Origin: Metarhizium brunneum
Taxonomy: Eukaryota > Ascomycota > Sordariomycetes > Hypocreales > Clavicipitaceae
Reading direction: 5' to 3'
NCBI RefSeq assembly: GCF_013426205.1
Contig: NC_089425.1
Location: forward strand, 4,092,001 to 4,156,000
Length of the DNA stretch: 64,000 nucleotides
Notes under the pieces: generated by a model
What the model was told of the DNA's origin: nothing
Database searches by the model: none
The model's input: only the letters and a program-made list of their open reading frames with translations
Made by a program: the position numbers and the translations under genes
Shown: piece by piece, positions 1 through 12,170 of the stretch
How the letters are laid out: each line of letters starts with the position of its first letter
Position numbering within the stretch: the first letter of the stretch is position 1

Positions 1-1440
1 GCTTGGTATGCCGCTTGAACGCATCTTCAGGATAGCAGGCTCGTTCTATTCTACTCCATTCTATCCAGTCTCCTGACCAAATTGCAGCGATTCCTTTTTC
101 AAGGTTCCTGTTTTCCCCTTTCCCTGGTCAGACGAAGCTCATAAGCGTTATTCGAAATGCAAACTCTAGAACGGTTACTTGTTTTCTGTCTATCAGTCAT
201 ATCAACTTTGCTAGGCCTCAGGCTTTACAATGCTCATGCACACCTCCCTCAGGAAACCGATCATTTCGAATGTGGTGGCTCCATCACCTTACTTGGCCTG
301 CAAGTCCAATCTCCGGCCAGACCTGTGACAAGGATTCAACAAGGAAGGCTTGGAGCAAGTAGCTCAATTCATCTAATAACAGTCTTTGACATTGGGCCAT
401 TTCCGTGTGACAACACCTATCGCTCAAAGTCTTTGGGCTTCCTAAGAGCTATCACAAGACACAACAGGCAACGAGAAGTTTAAGCCATTGACGAAACACT
501 GATGAGGAATAAGTTCTGGTGCAAACTTCGACTCTCGGTGCCAACAGGTAGAGGGGGGAGACTTCCACAACGATGACAAACTACAAGTTAAAGGACCCCG
601 TTCGCCAATAGCCTACCTAGTTGATATATATCTAAGCTCTCAGCAGGACCCGCAGGTTGACTTGCTTGTATTGTACACCTTACATCAGAGACAGGCGAAT
701 AAACCCGCAAACAGTAGTATGTTGCATCTTTAGCCAGGAGAGACTTTTCGTTCAGAATTTCAATACTATCAAAAACAGCGAATGACTGACTTGAGCAGTT
801 ACAACGCAAAAGACCAGATGGCAACGGAGATTGTAATCAAGGCTCGGTGGAATATGTTGACGATCCCAAGGGCTATTGGAACTCCAGTGCTACCCACGCA
901 GTTGGAAGGACGCCGTCCAAAGGGTGAAGCAAAACTGGAAAATCTCACCCATGCGGCGGCAGGTTGTGTACGCTCAGTCTCATGGGTGAATCCAGTCCGC
1001 GCACGCAGAGTGGCCTACAGTAGTGGCATGTCATGAAAAATCACAACCCTCAATTTAACACAATCAAGTTACTGTGGACAGGTCAAACGAGAACGCCACA
1101 ATCGCATGTCGTGGCCCAAGTCGGCCCGACACGTGGGACCGCTGACGGAATCCGTCGGTACCAAGGGCCGCCATCTATATATATTTAGTTGCTACATTTG
1201 TATAATGTCATATCATGTTTCCTTGCTGAACATTTAGGATCGTGTGCCTGCATGCGAGGATGAAGCTAGAATCACCCTCTCGAAAAGCCGGCGTAATAGC
1301 AGTGCGCGACTACTACAGTATTTAAACGCGAGTGCCCTAGTCTAGATAGGCCGAGAGGCAAATCCAGGTTGCCTTGGCTGCAGGAGTTGCTACTGGGATA
1401 ATGTCAGAGATTTGGTCCCTCGGATGTGACTGTTTCACAT
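1..1440. other. No confident gene
   Basis: I see no recognisable protein here. A 108-codon open frame starting at an ATG at 157 has a hydrophobic N-terminus but no family match or coding pattern I can support. The stretch probably holds the 3' flank of the HET gene and unannotated intergenic DNA, with a TATA-like AT run near 1180. Confidence 0.4.
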
Positions 1441-3577
1441 CTACATCAGAGTGACCTTTGTCCTCCGAACCTTGCCCGTCTCCCATATACCTAGCGCCGT
1501 GTTCGCAGTCAAATTTGCAATGCCACATCTCACCACAGTCCCATCTTCTAGTTCCCGCAACAGCATAATGATTCTGTCCTTGCCCTCCCCACAACTCCCC
1601 AGGAGCATATAGTAGTACTCGTCGCCTACGAACCTGCCCGCCTGCTCATCATCTTCGTCACAGACCCCGGCATCCAGCATCACCGTCATGGAAGAAATCA
1701 CGGCCGGCGGTATATCCGAGGCCCGGATCACTTGGCCAGACAGCTCTAGAGCTCCCCCAATGACATGGCCAAAGGGGGCAGTCTTATCCGCCAATTCTAC
1801 AGACCAGCTTAAGACTTGGACTGTCTCGTTGCCGCTCGCATCTGCTTCGATGCCAATCTGTCCAACCGGGAACAGAGTAGTGAGCCAAGACCATGTCGGC
1901 CGTTTCAAAGGGTCATCATTTGCGGGTTTTGGCACAATTCTATCCGTCCGGAACCACGCCAGACTCTTGGCCATGTCATTCTTCCACAGCCCGGCAATAT
2001 ATGTATCGCCCGATGCCTTCTGAAGCTCCTCTGCGATGCCGCCTATGGCACGGAAGTTGTCCACGTCCAGACTCAGTTTGCGCCTGGAATACTCCGACAT
2101 GATGTGCGGCCAGTGGCCCAACGGGGACTGGGTGCCGGGCAGCGCAAGGCCAAATATCGTCGAGGGCAGCCGCTTCATGCCCTCGGCCTTGTAGAGGTTA
2201 TGCCACCCGACGACGGGCTGGAACGGCTTCGCCTGGCACTTCCATATGATGTCCTTGGAGCCAAAGTACAAAATTCGCGGCGAGAGGAGGGATTCTTGAA
2301 GCGTCCAGCCCCGGGAGTCAATGGCTTCTTCAGGCTCGTCCGGGGTGTTTGCGTGGACCCAGAGTGTTCCAACGCGTAGCCCATTGTGGGAAGTAGCGTC
2401 AATGGCATTTACTGGAAAGGCGATACTTTTGACTGATCTGTCCTTGATGAATCCTTGATTGACGCCGGATGCGCTCGCGGCAACAATTGTAACGGCAGAA
2501 TTCTTGTATATCCGCGCCATGTCCTTGATTTGAGATGTCTTGTCGTCCTCGTCGTCTTGCAGGATGCATACGGCATCCACCCAAAGATATCGCAACCCAA
2601 GTCTCCGGGTGATGGTGATGGCATCTACAATAGTGCTAGGCGCGGTAGACCAATCCAGTAGGAAACCATCCTGCATCACAGACGTGGTAGTTTTGAAGAC
2701 GTGTGGAGGTTTGCCCCAGCAGTAACTCAGAGCAGCGTACCGTCCATGCCGGGGAGCACTGGCGTCGTTGACAACGAGGCCAATGTTCATCGGCGTCCCT
2801 GGACATTCCACGTCAATAACACGAAGGGGTAGGGCATGTTCCACGTCCGGGGGGCATGTGGAAGCGTGTTCGGCTGCGCATTCTTTACGCAAGCGCATAT
2901 ATCCCTCAACCAGGTCATCGCCGACGGCAGATATGGACAGAGGCTGCGGTTTGAAGGAGAGAATCACAGGGTTACCTACACCTTGTTAAAAACCACATAG
3001 AAAGTACATACGCTTCGGTAGGGGCCTTGGAAGACGTACCCGCTGCTTCCACCAGGCAGATCTGTACTGGCTCGGCAGCATTTGTAAATGCTCCAAACAC
3101 AACAGGCCTGTCCATGTAGAAGCCAACCTTTTTATGAAGTACATGAAAGTCACATACTTGTCCCTGGTATACCCAGTTTACAACAATGGCCTCGAGCAGC
3201 ATGACTGGCGCCCTGAGTCCAGGGTTGTCGTATTGGGCCCTCTGACTCACTTTGCCGGTTATGAATGCTCTGACGGTATCGTCCAATTCTAGACGTTTCG
3301 CCGCCTGGCCCGCGGTACGGCTGTACAAGTGGCCAGTCAGTAGCATGTCCAATATTGTGCTGCAGAACATGCACCCTCCTTCGGCGGCTTGTCGAACACG
3401 CGGAACTGTGCTGTGGTGGTAGCCTTCTGATGAAATCAAGGCGGACAAACCCCTCGCTGAGCCCGTCATGTCGGCGCACATCTGGCAAAGATGCGGCGGC
3501 AGGGCCTCGATGCCGGCATGGTACATGGATTGAAGCTCGTGCATGACGGGCGGACTGGACCGCGTGGGCTCCGACAT
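1441..3577 (-). CDS. HET-domain (heterokaryon incompatibility) protein
   Basis: Two exons on the minus strand, 3577-3040 and 2975-1441, joined across a 64-nt intron with a GTACGT donor and TAG acceptor. The phases match (1+2) and give 690 residues. The HET domain (PF06985) is seen in order: YAALSYCWG near residues 258-266, LWVDAVCILQDD near 309-320, the MARIYKNSAVTIVAASASG block, and RGWTLQESLLSPRILYFG. The N-terminal part has a CMFC cysteine pair that is common ahead of HET domains. Known HET proteins trigger cell death when incompatible hyphae fuse; many others are of unknown function. I see no NACHT or ankyrin partner domain inside this protein. The reading frame is intact. HET genes are typically polymorphic and often lie in variable regions, which fits this window. 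Confidence 0.9.
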
Positions 3578-4574
3578 GGTTACTGGACGATGAGCGAAAC
3601 TGGCCGCGATACAAAACTGCTGCCTCCTGAGATGTCTGGTCTGAATCTCAACTCACTCCGCTTTCCAGCTGATGCCCACGACAAGGATCAGGGGAATACG
3701 CAAGTAGTAGTGTCAAGCCGTGCCCCGGCCGTACCCCGTGTTCCACCACGGGGCTGACAAGGGTGCATACATACGGTCCAACCCTTGAATTGTTCAGTAT
3801 GCGTGGCCTAGTAGGGGGGCTGATAACCAATTAGAAAAAGGTTTTTACAGAAGCTCTCTTAACACCTAGTTTCCTAAAATGTATAAGCCATAGTTAATGC
3901 ATTACCCCCTGCTACCAGCTACCCAATCAGGTCACGCATGAAGAATAATTCAGGGGGTGGACTGTATAAAACAGCGTTTCTGACATGCTCCTGGCGATAC
4001 CATATGTCTTCTTACAATATACGAAGCACAAGACATGCCTCTACGAGCTGGGCCTTAGATCTAAGTGATGCCCTCGACAATGTTGCCCAAGTCTCAGACA
4101 TGTGCCATGAAAACGCACCATATAGTCTAAAGCACGCCGGGAGTTGCTCGTGAGGAATAATGCAAGTCCAGAAAAAGATGGCACCAGAAGCTAAAACGTA
4201 TGGTGGCTTTTCATCCCAGCATTACCCGCAGTCCCAATTTGCCTTCCGTTCTAACGCGACCTAATCGGCCACGGCGAAGCGGCGGGCACTGCGCCCGCGA
4301 CATTTCTACCAGACCAGACGGCAAGGGCGTTTTGGTCGTGCTCCCATTGGCTCGGCAGTCGACGTATCCGTCCCAAGACAAAGTCTGTGGCATTGCGACA
4401 GAAGCGTTTGAGATGGCGACTGATGTATACCCCGCGCCGAAGATCAAATCGCACGGGCGGTCGGTCATGAGATATATAAACCCAAGCTGCAAGCACGAAC
4501 CCTGATGCAAGTCGACAAGAAATACATTCGGGTACAATCCATGTACATGCGCCTGACAGCCATCATCCGAAACC
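3578..4574. other. Intergenic, divergent promoter region
   Basis: This stretch lies between the divergent HET and carbonic anhydrase genes. The short open frames here lack any family features. Both promoters must lie in this stretch. I could not identify a specific regulatory site. Confidence 0.5.
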
Positions 4575-5231
4575 ATGCCTGCCAGTACGGAATTCGAGGC
4601 CGCTAACAAGCAGTACGCGGCAACCTTTGACAAGGGAACCTTGCCCTTGCCGCCCGGCCGGTAAGCAGCTCCTTTTCCTGAGCCCGTCGCAGCCTCCAGA
4701 TGTCATGTCCAAGCAGTCAACAGACGGGGCCTGTTTCTGACCGTGCCCCAACAACAGCAAGGTGGCCGTCGTCGCATGCATGGACGCGCGACTCGATCCC
4801 GCCAAAGCCCTCGGCCTCGCTGAAGGCGACGCCCACGTCATCCGCAACGCGGGCGGCCGGACGGTCGACGCGCTGCGTTCCGTCGTCATCTCCCAGCAGC
4901 TCCTGGGGACGCGGGAAATCGTCATTGTCCACCATGTAAGAGATCACGCTCCGAAATCCACCGCCGCCCGCGGTCCATCTTGCGACGCCTGACGGTGGAA
5001 TAGACGGATTGCGGCATGCTCACCTTTTCAGACGAGCAGTTGCGCGCCAAGGTTCGGAGGGACCTGGGCGAGGACGTGGACCACATCTCCTTCCTCCCCT
5101 TTGGCGACGTGAAGCAGAGTGTCTTGGATGATGTCCAGGTGCTCAGGAAGAGTCCTCTGGTGCTGGACGTGCCCATCTCGGGATACATTTACGACGTCAC
5201 GAGCGGCAAGATTCAACGGGTGGATGGTTAA
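4575..5231 (+). CDS. Beta-class carbonic anhydrase (short Cab-like form)
   Basis: Three exons, 4575-4660, 4758-4935 and 5004-5231, give 163 residues. Intron 1 runs GTAAGC to CAG and intron 2 GTAAGA to TAG; both keep phase. The enzyme interconverts CO2 and bicarbonate. The zinc site is visible as CMDAR (Cys36, with the Asp38-Arg40 dyad) and HHTDCGM (His88, Cys91). RNAGGR, a further family motif, lies between them. The length and motif spacing match the short Cab-like beta-carbonic anhydrases rather than the longer Nce103 type of yeast. No targeting peptide is evident, so a cytosolic place is inferred. The gene ends 157 bp before the end of the convergent VOC gene. Confidence 0.92.
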
Positions 5232-5387
5232 ATCCAACGCGGCATCTCTGCGCGGGCGCAGGTAATCACTTCATGTGCGAGATAATCATATACAACTTTG
5301 CGTCCATTCTTGAATCGTAATCATGCTGCATCTATGTCTTCGTGTACCATCCACCAATACTTGCCCGCTTGAAGCGGCAAAAAATCG

Positions 5388-5786
5388 CTAAATAGGCGCC
5401 GCCATATGTGCCAAAACGACCCTGTAGCCGTCGGCGTCTTCAAACGTCGTCCCGCACCGATCCCAGTACGGGTTGAAGCTGGCCACCGGGCTGAAGCCGC
5501 TCCCCTCCATGCTCGAAACCGCAGCGCCATGGGCCTCCGAGTCAGGCAGGTAGAAGACGAGGAGGTTGTCCCGCGTCGGGGCCCTCCCCGCCGCGTGGCC
5601 CGTCTTGCTCGTAAACTCAAGATGGTACGCGGCGTTTGCGTGTCCCAGCACCACCCCGTCAAAGCCCTCGTGGTCCCTGAAGCGCAGCAGTACCTCGAAG
5701 CCCAGCCCGTCGCGGTAAAAGGGCAGCAGCGCGTCCATGTTGTCCGTCGGCCGGGCCACGCGGAGATGCGCGGCGGCGAGTGCCAT
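5388..5786 (-). CDS. VOC-superfamily (glyoxalase/bleomycin-resistance fold) protein
   Basis: A single exon of 132 residues. The ATG at 5786 is chosen because the frame upstream has only a TTG start, and this ATG has a good AAACC context. The order of motifs fits one VOC module pair: LRVARPTDNMDALLPFYRDG at the N-terminus, then VVLGHANAAYHLEFTSK, VFYLPDS and, near the end, NPYWDRCGTTFEDADGYRVV. This is the YycE-like small glyoxalase-fold type. The metal ligands look like a His in the first half and a Glu/Asp late in the chain, but I cannot fix the substrate. It converges with the carbonic anhydrase gene. Family is confident; activity is not. Confidence 0.85.
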   Translation of the reverse strand: MALAAAHLRVARPTDNMDALLPFYRDGLGFEVLLRFRDHEGFDGVVLGHANAAYHLEFTSKTGHAAGRAPTRDNLLVFYLPDSEAHGAAVSSMEGSGFSPVASFNPYWDRCGTTFEDADGYRVVLAHMAAPI

Positions 5787-6324
5787 GGTTTGTGTTTTTT
5801 TGCTCTTGTGCGACAACCAGTCACTTCCGGTGCTTGTTTCCGAATCGAATTTGCGGCTTCGCCTGATGGAAGAAGGCCCGGATTCATGTACGACTTTGCC
5901 AGGGAGTCTAGAAACAGCGAAGCAATTTCCTATAAATAGGCGGGGGTGAGATTGGTCTCTCGGGTTCAGCTCTTCGGGTATTCGGAAGAGTCAGCAGATG
6001 GGGAAAAGCTAGTTTACGCCGATTTGCAGCCACCAGACAGACAAGACGCCTTGAGCACCGGACCAACGTTCAGAAAGTCTTGTGCGCAAACATGAAGTCG
6101 TCTGGGCTCTTAGTTACACCCGAAAAATAACTCGTCAGAGTGCTCCGATCCCGCACCGCCGGCATCGCGTCCAATTCCAAACCAAAACTTTGTCAGTCTC
6201 TGCGTTCTCACACACGTTCGTAAATCCTCCGGATCATCATATTCGTTACCATTTGAGCTTTTTTTCTTTTTCGTCCAGTCAACTCTTTCACACGGCGAAT
6301 CGCGTCCCACTCGCAGCAATGAAC
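5787..6324. other. Intergenic between VOC gene and ZIP gene
   Basis: Promoter side of the VOC gene and 3' side of the ZIP gene. No other gene is seen; the open frames here are shadows or chance. Confidence 0.5.
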
Positions 6325-7935
6325 CTAGGCAAAAGCGCCCACAATGGACATGCCGAGTGCTGCAGAAACGCACGTCAGTTAGCCTTGCTCAACGTATCCG
6401 GCAGTCCGCACTGTTCACGTACCTCCCAGGAGAACCCAAGCAAACGCCTTGGCCTTGTCCTTTCCGCCCATGAGCTGGTTGGCCTCCTCGGACAAGAAGT
6501 CCTCGGCCAGCAAGTCGACGAGCGCAGCGTAGATCAACAACCCGGAGGAACTGTGCCCGATTAGCCTATGCAACGCAGAAAATAGTCTTGCCAGCGAGGA
6601 GCATACATTGCATTGAATACGCCGACGATAATCAAACCAAACGCACTATCGGGGTCGTAGGTGTTTCGCGTCAAGAGACCGATGGCTTGTCCGATTGGCG
6701 CCGTGGTTCCAAACGCCAACACCAATAGCCATGGCCTGATGCTGGTTTTGGGATATGGCACGGCTGCGATTCGGGAGCCCAGTCCGAGACCTTCAAACAG
6801 CTGGTGAAACGAGATGGCGACGAGGAGAATGATGAACCCCTCTGTTGTGATGGACACGGTCATGCCCACGAAAACAGAGTGAAACAAGATACCGCCCTCG
6901 AGCAAGGTGATGTTGGTCGACATCTTCTTCAAGAGGGTTTGGTCCACGGGCTCCTCGTCCTCGACGGCATATTCCGTGACTGTGACTTGGGCCTTCTCCT
7001 CGTCGACGGCCTTGCTCCCGTCCTTGGGATATCGAAGCGCGTCCATAATCTCCGTGTGCTGTCGCACATACTGCTCGTAAAAGGCAATGAACCAGGCAGG
7101 CATAGTCGACAGCCTGTTGCCTTTGTCATTGTAGTCGTAGTAGTTGTGGAGAGTCCGGTCGTCAAACGACTTTTCACCAAACGAGTTCCTGTCGTAGTCG
7201 GACGAGGGCGACTTCATGTCCGACGCCATGGCCGGGTTCTGGTGCACAATGGCCTGGCCATGGACCGTCGCCGGCGGGTGAGGGTATTGCTGTCCCCTCG
7301 AGTGTGCATGCGGCTGCCCGGCGCCGTGTTGATGGTCAGTAAGCCCGGCCCCCGTTGGGCCGCCGTGCGAGTGTCCGCCCGTCTTGGAATTGAGCCACAT
7401 TTCAATCACAAAAAGAACAAACAGGGAGCCCATCATGATGACGCCAGGCAGAGGAGGATAGTCCTTGGTGAACAAGTCGGGGAGACAGGGGTCGCCCAAG
7501 CTCATGAATGCCGTGGGCAGTAACTGGCTTTACTGTTAGCAACACGTCCGTGTGCTGGGTTGAGTCGCGGGCCAATGTCTTCTCACATGAACAAAGGCTG
7601 TTGCTATAAGAACACCTGTACCGAAATGTTTGCAGGCAAAAAAGACCTTGGGGGGAATCTTGAGCCATTTGATTTTTTTGGCTGCCACGGGGAAGCCGCA
7701 TCCTGAGGCGGCGTTAGATACAACAAGACACTGGATGGATGGCTGGAAGAATTACCGAGACACGACGTCAACAGAACCACGACTGCAGGCGGCCATGTTA
7801 GTTGATTCGGTGTACAACTAGGCTTGGATGCGAGCGAGTTGATTACATACAGAGGCCAGCCACATGAAGAGGCAAGTCATATTCGGTCTCTTCTCCTCCC
7901 CCCTTGTTGCCGCACTGAGGCTTCACTTCGTCCAT
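6325..7935 (-). CDS. ZIP-family zinc transporter
   Basis: Six exons on the minus strand: 7935-7851, 7782-7756, 7702-7587, 7523-6607, 6550-6423 and 6359-6325. All five introns have GT-AG ends and matching phases, giving 435 residues. ZIP proteins move zinc or iron into the cytosol across the plasma or organelle membrane. Visible family marks are LHVAGL and LGCGFPV in TM1, HFGTGVLIATAFVHLLPTAF in TM2-TM3, a large His-rich cytosolic loop (GHSHGG, DHQHGAGQPHAHS), HSVFVGMTVS in TM4 and HQLFEGLGLG in TM5, both carrying the metal-binding His. The C-terminus ends LGMSIVGAFA, as expected. Exon 2 is only 27 nt. The closest known relatives are fungal Zrt-type transporters, normally induced by zinc shortage; I found no zinc-response element by eye. 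Confidence 0.93.
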
Positions 7936-10350
7936 GATACGCGCGAATCACCAGTATACGCGGATACCATGCAGTGTTTTTCTTGTTCGGCTGCGAGGTC
8001 GGACGGCAAGAGGAGGCGATGTATTATCCGCCGGCCGTATTATCGCAGGTAGACGCCTCACAGACGGAGAAACAAATACAGAGGGTTGATGGTCCAGCCA
8101 CCTCGACTCAAACGACGAATGCTACTCGATTTATGAGCACGAACATGAAGGAACGTCGCCAAGGCGTAGTACCAGCCGGTATTAAAAAGGAAATGCGGTG
8201 TGTTCACATGTGGAGGCTCACGGCCCCGACGTGTTTATCAGTCTCCATCTGATGCGCACACCGTCTACAATTCGCATTCCAATTTTAGCATGAGGCGTGG
8301 CTGATAGGGTTCGTAACAGATTGACCAGATTACATTGACCACACCGCACTGGGTGCCATGATGCTGGCCGGCAGGACCCTGAGCTGAGGTTTGCCTGCGG
8401 CAACGGCTGACGCCACCCATTTAGACAGCCAGATAGACTTTTGCCATTGCCGATTGGGCAGATGGTGCCAATCCACGGACCACCGGTGGCGGTCACCGGG
8501 TAGTATTGCAAAAGGACATACTCCGTACGCAGAGGCGCTTGGGCGCCCCCCCGTACGTCAGACCCCGTCGTGACAAATGGTCGTCGAGATGTCGCCTTGG
8601 GGGTCATGACACGACCGTGCGCTCCCTGACTACGTCGTCTGAGCGGCACACGACCTTCCGATTGCGCCTGAAACCGGCCGTCGAGAACTTTTCCCTCGAC
8701 GATCCCACCCGGGCTGCCAAGAGTCAAGACCGTCCGCATACACAGATGGATGCAGATGCCCAGCGTGGGGGATGCCGGCCTTGTCGCCGCCGCGTCGACG
8801 GCCACTGGCGACTTGACTGTTGTTTCCAGCATAACCCGTCTGGTTTGATTGATGTTGATGAAACTCCCATGCGGGCTTCGCCTGCTGCGACACATGTCAC
8901 CGACCCCTGGTCCCCCGGTCCTCCATCCATCTATCGTATCGTACACATATTATGCCCTCTCCACGACCCCAGAAACAACAAGGGCAAGAATCTGGATTCA
9001 ATCCAGATCCCCCGCTTCTTGGCTAGATGTCCCCAGCAATCGGGCCCAGGGTTTGCTCTTGGACAGTCGCGCAAGTTCCGAGGGTCACATGCAGTCATGG
9101 ACATGTCCACTGCGCGGTTAAACTGCAAACGCCAAGTTGACCTGTGTCGTTTAGCCACCGTCTTGGAAACCTCCTAGCCGATGCCCACTGGCCAAACGAG
9201 CGTCTCTGCACGCACATGATGGCCCGAGATTTCACGATTTGCGCCTTCTTCAACACCACGTAATCGGCGTCGTTTGGTCTTTGTGCATATGCGAGCGTGC
9301 AGAGCAGAGTTGCAGAGCAGGAAGCTAATCGTCATAAACTTGCTCACAAGACGATATCGAGTAGTCGTCTGCACGTGTTCTCCAAGTACATGTATCAAAG
9401 GTTACACTCGTTCCGGATCAACTCTGAGCATGGTGGAGTACCAACAGCATATACTAGAGCAGCCCATCGGAATGGCACGCTGGATGTTCTCATTATCAAT
9501 CCATATGCAGCTCCTCTTATCAAAAACTTGCAACTGCCGAATCTTGACACCAGAGTCGTGAATATCGCAATGCATCGCCAAGTCCTGGCTGGTGGTGATC
9601 TGAAATGGATGCAAACCGCAGAATCACCCAACGCGGTTGCCAAGGCCAAAAAACGACACTTTGCCACGAATGCGGTTTTATCAGATGTCTATTTAAAACA
9701 TGAAGAAGAAGAAAATTATGCGGCGGGGGGTTGGCCAAGGGGGTCAATGTACAATTTGCTGCCTTCGTTTCATCCGAGTGTCAGCCTACCCCGGTGCACA
9801 TCCTTTGGCAAGAGGACGAATTAACCTTGTTTAATTCATGCTGACAGCAAGGTTGTGGCAGTCTACTTAATGGTCCTTCCATCCCAAGACGTCGTCTGAC
9901 TGACTGTGGGAGATCAGAACAGCCACACTGTTAGAGAAGACGTTGCGAACAAGCTTCTGCGATATGCCTCTGCGACACAGTACGAAACAAGTCGCACGGA
10001 GCGGAGCAAGATGTACAGTTTCCAAATCATGCCATACAAGGGACCAATTTGGTATTTGCGACGAATGTGAAACGTGCCTACATATGCCAACACGTACGAT
10101 GAGAGTGTATTAGTAACGCAGCACAACAACCTTGGTGTATATCTACCGCCCTCGGCGCCGACTGCCCAAAGTGAAAATTAGAGTTCATCTATTATCGTAA
10201 TCTCCAGGTTCATCACACATGTCAACCTGTATTCCATGCGTGTGACTGAATGGCGCCATGACATGTTCGCACAAGCAGCCTTGGCACCGTTTACACCGCA
10301 ATGGTGCCACTCGGCATGGCGATAATGGCACAAGACCATCTCAAAATGCC
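7936..10350. other. Long intergenic stretch without a recognised gene
   Basis: About 2.4 kb. Overlapping open frames on both strands between 8218 and 9177 look like chance frames in GC-balanced DNA: they show no domain, no signal peptide and no splice-consistent extension. Nothing else can be supported. Confidence 0.5.
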
Positions 10351-10990
10351 TCAGTGGCAGGCCTTGCCGTATTTCTTCAATCGGAGGTAATTGTAGGGCA
10401 GAGGCGCGAGAAATCCCGCGGCCATGGCCACGGCCCCGGCGGCCCAAAAGGCGGGCGAGTCGACGGCAACCTGGCCCCCGGTGAGGTGGTAGTCGACGGC
10501 GTTCTCTGCCAGCTCCATGGTCATCATGGAAATCATGCTCATGCCGGCGGCGGTTTTCGCGGCAACCGGCCAGGACATGCCGTCGCGACCTTTGCGGAGT
10601 AGAACCGTCTCGAGGGCAAGCGAGGTGGTTATGCCGCTCGCCACTGCACAGACACGGAAACGCGGGTCAGCCGAGGTAGCACGATGGCCCAGGTCTCTGG
10701 AGCGCACAACGGGGTTTTCTGGTGGAGATGCAAGCGGACGTACTAGAGATGGCCATGATGGCCCCCATCCCAAGGTCCGGCTGGGATGCCTGGAGATACC
10801 ACATTGCCGAAAAGTCTCCTGCCGTGCACCCGACCAAGCACCGCAGCGTGTTGACGGAGGCCCGGCGCCACGTAGGCTTGGACGCCCAGAAGTCTAATGC
10901 GAATGGCGAACCTAGATTTGGCTTGGACGTTACACCGCAGGCCTTGCGGTTGCTGTCCTTGGTCTTATCTCCGCTGTTCTGGCAAGCCAT
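10351..10990 (-). CDS. DUF4396 membrane protein
   Basis: Two exons, 10990-10744 and 10643-10351, joined across a 100-nt GTACGT...CAG intron with matching phase, give 179 residues. The domain of unknown function DUF4396 is clear from SKPTWRRASVNTLRCLVGCT, GDFSAMWYLQ, SWPVAAKTAAGMSMISMMTM, ELAENAVDYHLTGG, and the end FLAPLPYNYLRLKKYGKACH. Hydrophobic stretches suggest three or four membrane spans. The N-terminal 30 residues have two Cys (MACQNSG, KACG), a feature that could bind metal, but that is inference. The start is the most downstream ATG that leaves the whole domain. The frame is open further upstream, and an ATG about 100 nt upstream is an alternative. Function is unknown. Confidence 0.85.
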
Positions 10991-11349
10991 GCGGAGTTGC
11001 CACGGTTTGCGTTTGCCGCCAAAGACCGACCTGGCCCGGCATGATGTGAACCGGTTCATCCACATTCTCTGCTGGGAAATCATGAGACGTGTCGCGGTTG
11101 CTGCTCCCGAGAGGACGGCAAGTCGTGCGCCATTCGGGTTGCCAGATTGATAAATAAATAGGATTTCATTTGCGCAAGAGGCGCGAAATTGCCGCGCTTG
11201 GCTGATGGAGAAATTCCGTTCCTCAGGCAGCAAAGAGTCGATCCATCACTACGCCCGCACAAACAGCGCATCTTGCGTCGTGGTCGTCTCAATAAATAGC
11301 ACTTGCATATGCGTAAAAAAAAAATAGCCAACCATGCGGATTTTTCGCT

Positions 11350-11622
11350 TCATTCATCGTCGTCGTCAAACCCCATGCCCGTGGTGAACTGGCGGTATGC
11401 CGACGTCGTGTCGAAAACGCAGCCCGAGATCCCCCATGTCGTACAATGAACAGAGCCGCGCATGGCTCCCCAGTCGTCCCATCTCGAGACACAGTCGGTG
11501 ACGCGGCCCGTCAAACTCTTGGTGCTGCAGCTGGTGTTGGAAACAAGTCGTCTCACCATGATATTGTGTGACGCCGTGTGTGAGGGCTCTGAAGATGCCA
11601 AGTTTCCAGCTTTTTCACACAT
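11350..11622 (-). CDS. Hypothetical protein with acidic tail (low confidence)
   Basis: A 90-residue frame begins at an ATG at 11622. It ends with TSAYRQFTTGMGFDDDDE, which looks more protein-like than the nearby chance frames, and has five Cys in the middle part. I do not recognise a family. It may be the last exon of a longer gene, since the internal ATGGTGAGA sequence resembles a splice donor. No signal peptide is seen in this exon. Confidence 0.25.
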   Translation of the reverse strand: MCEKAGNLASSEPSHTASHNIMVRRLVSNTSCSTKSLTGRVTDCVSRWDDWGAMRGSVHCTTWGISGCVFDTTSAYRQFTTGMGFDDDDE

Positions 11623-11860
11623 GTGCCGGCCCTTCAATGTTCTGTCTGGTTGACAAATAACATTGGAACCCTGGTCACGGGTGCGCCCCACTTATTCTGG
11701 CCTGATTGAGACCTTGAACTTGAAGGCTGCATGTGGTGTGTGTGGACGTGTTCATCCGAGTTCAGCTGCAGTTCAGCTGCTCCCAGGTGCCGTAACTCAG
11801 CCTCCCCCGGGTAACTCTCACCACGGCCACGGCATGACGCAGAACAAAGACTGCGGTGTC

Positions 11861-11888
11861 TAAACCCTAACCCTAACCCTAGCCCTAA
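11861..11888. repeat. Interstitial telomere-type repeat (CCCTAA)
   Basis: About four head-to-tail copies of the hexamer CCCTAA, the third carrying one substitution (CCCTAG), sit between low-complexity-free flanks. TTAGGG is the usual telomere repeat of filamentous ascomycetes, so this is an interstitial telomeric sequence or a telobox-like protein-binding site. It is far too short to be an active telomere and has kilobases of genes on both sides. Confidence 0.85.
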
Positions 11889-12170
11889 CACCAGACACAA
11901 TCAAGTATCTAAAAGACAATATCGGCACGGTACGTACTGTAATGGCTATTTTCCACCGGTAAAATGTCTGGTCTTCTGTTTTTGCAACTAGGCGACCGTC
12001 GACAGTTCATTTATGTGACACGAAACAGGATACAAATCATGGTGTTTCAGTTCAAAGCATCAAACCGACGTCCATCTTCCCTCCCCAAACCCCAGTTTCA
12101 AGCGGGCCATTCCCCAGCTTCTTTCTCACATTCAACGTCCCTGTCCTACTCCGTGCGTAGTCAACCGTCG

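Noticed and set aside
157..483. 108-codon plus frame with hydrophobic N-terminus
   Set aside because: No family match, no clear cleavage site, and codon pattern like nearby chance frames.
1688..2379. Long plus frames within the HET gene
   Set aside because: Shadows of the minus-strand coding exon.
6804..7523. 239-codon plus frame over the ZIP gene
   Set aside because: Shadow of the ZIP exon; His/Val-rich content reflects the reverse of the His loop.
8218..9177. Overlapping frames of 242 and 223 codons on opposite strands
   Set aside because: They overlap each other, start at poor sites, and show no domain or splice-consistent extension.
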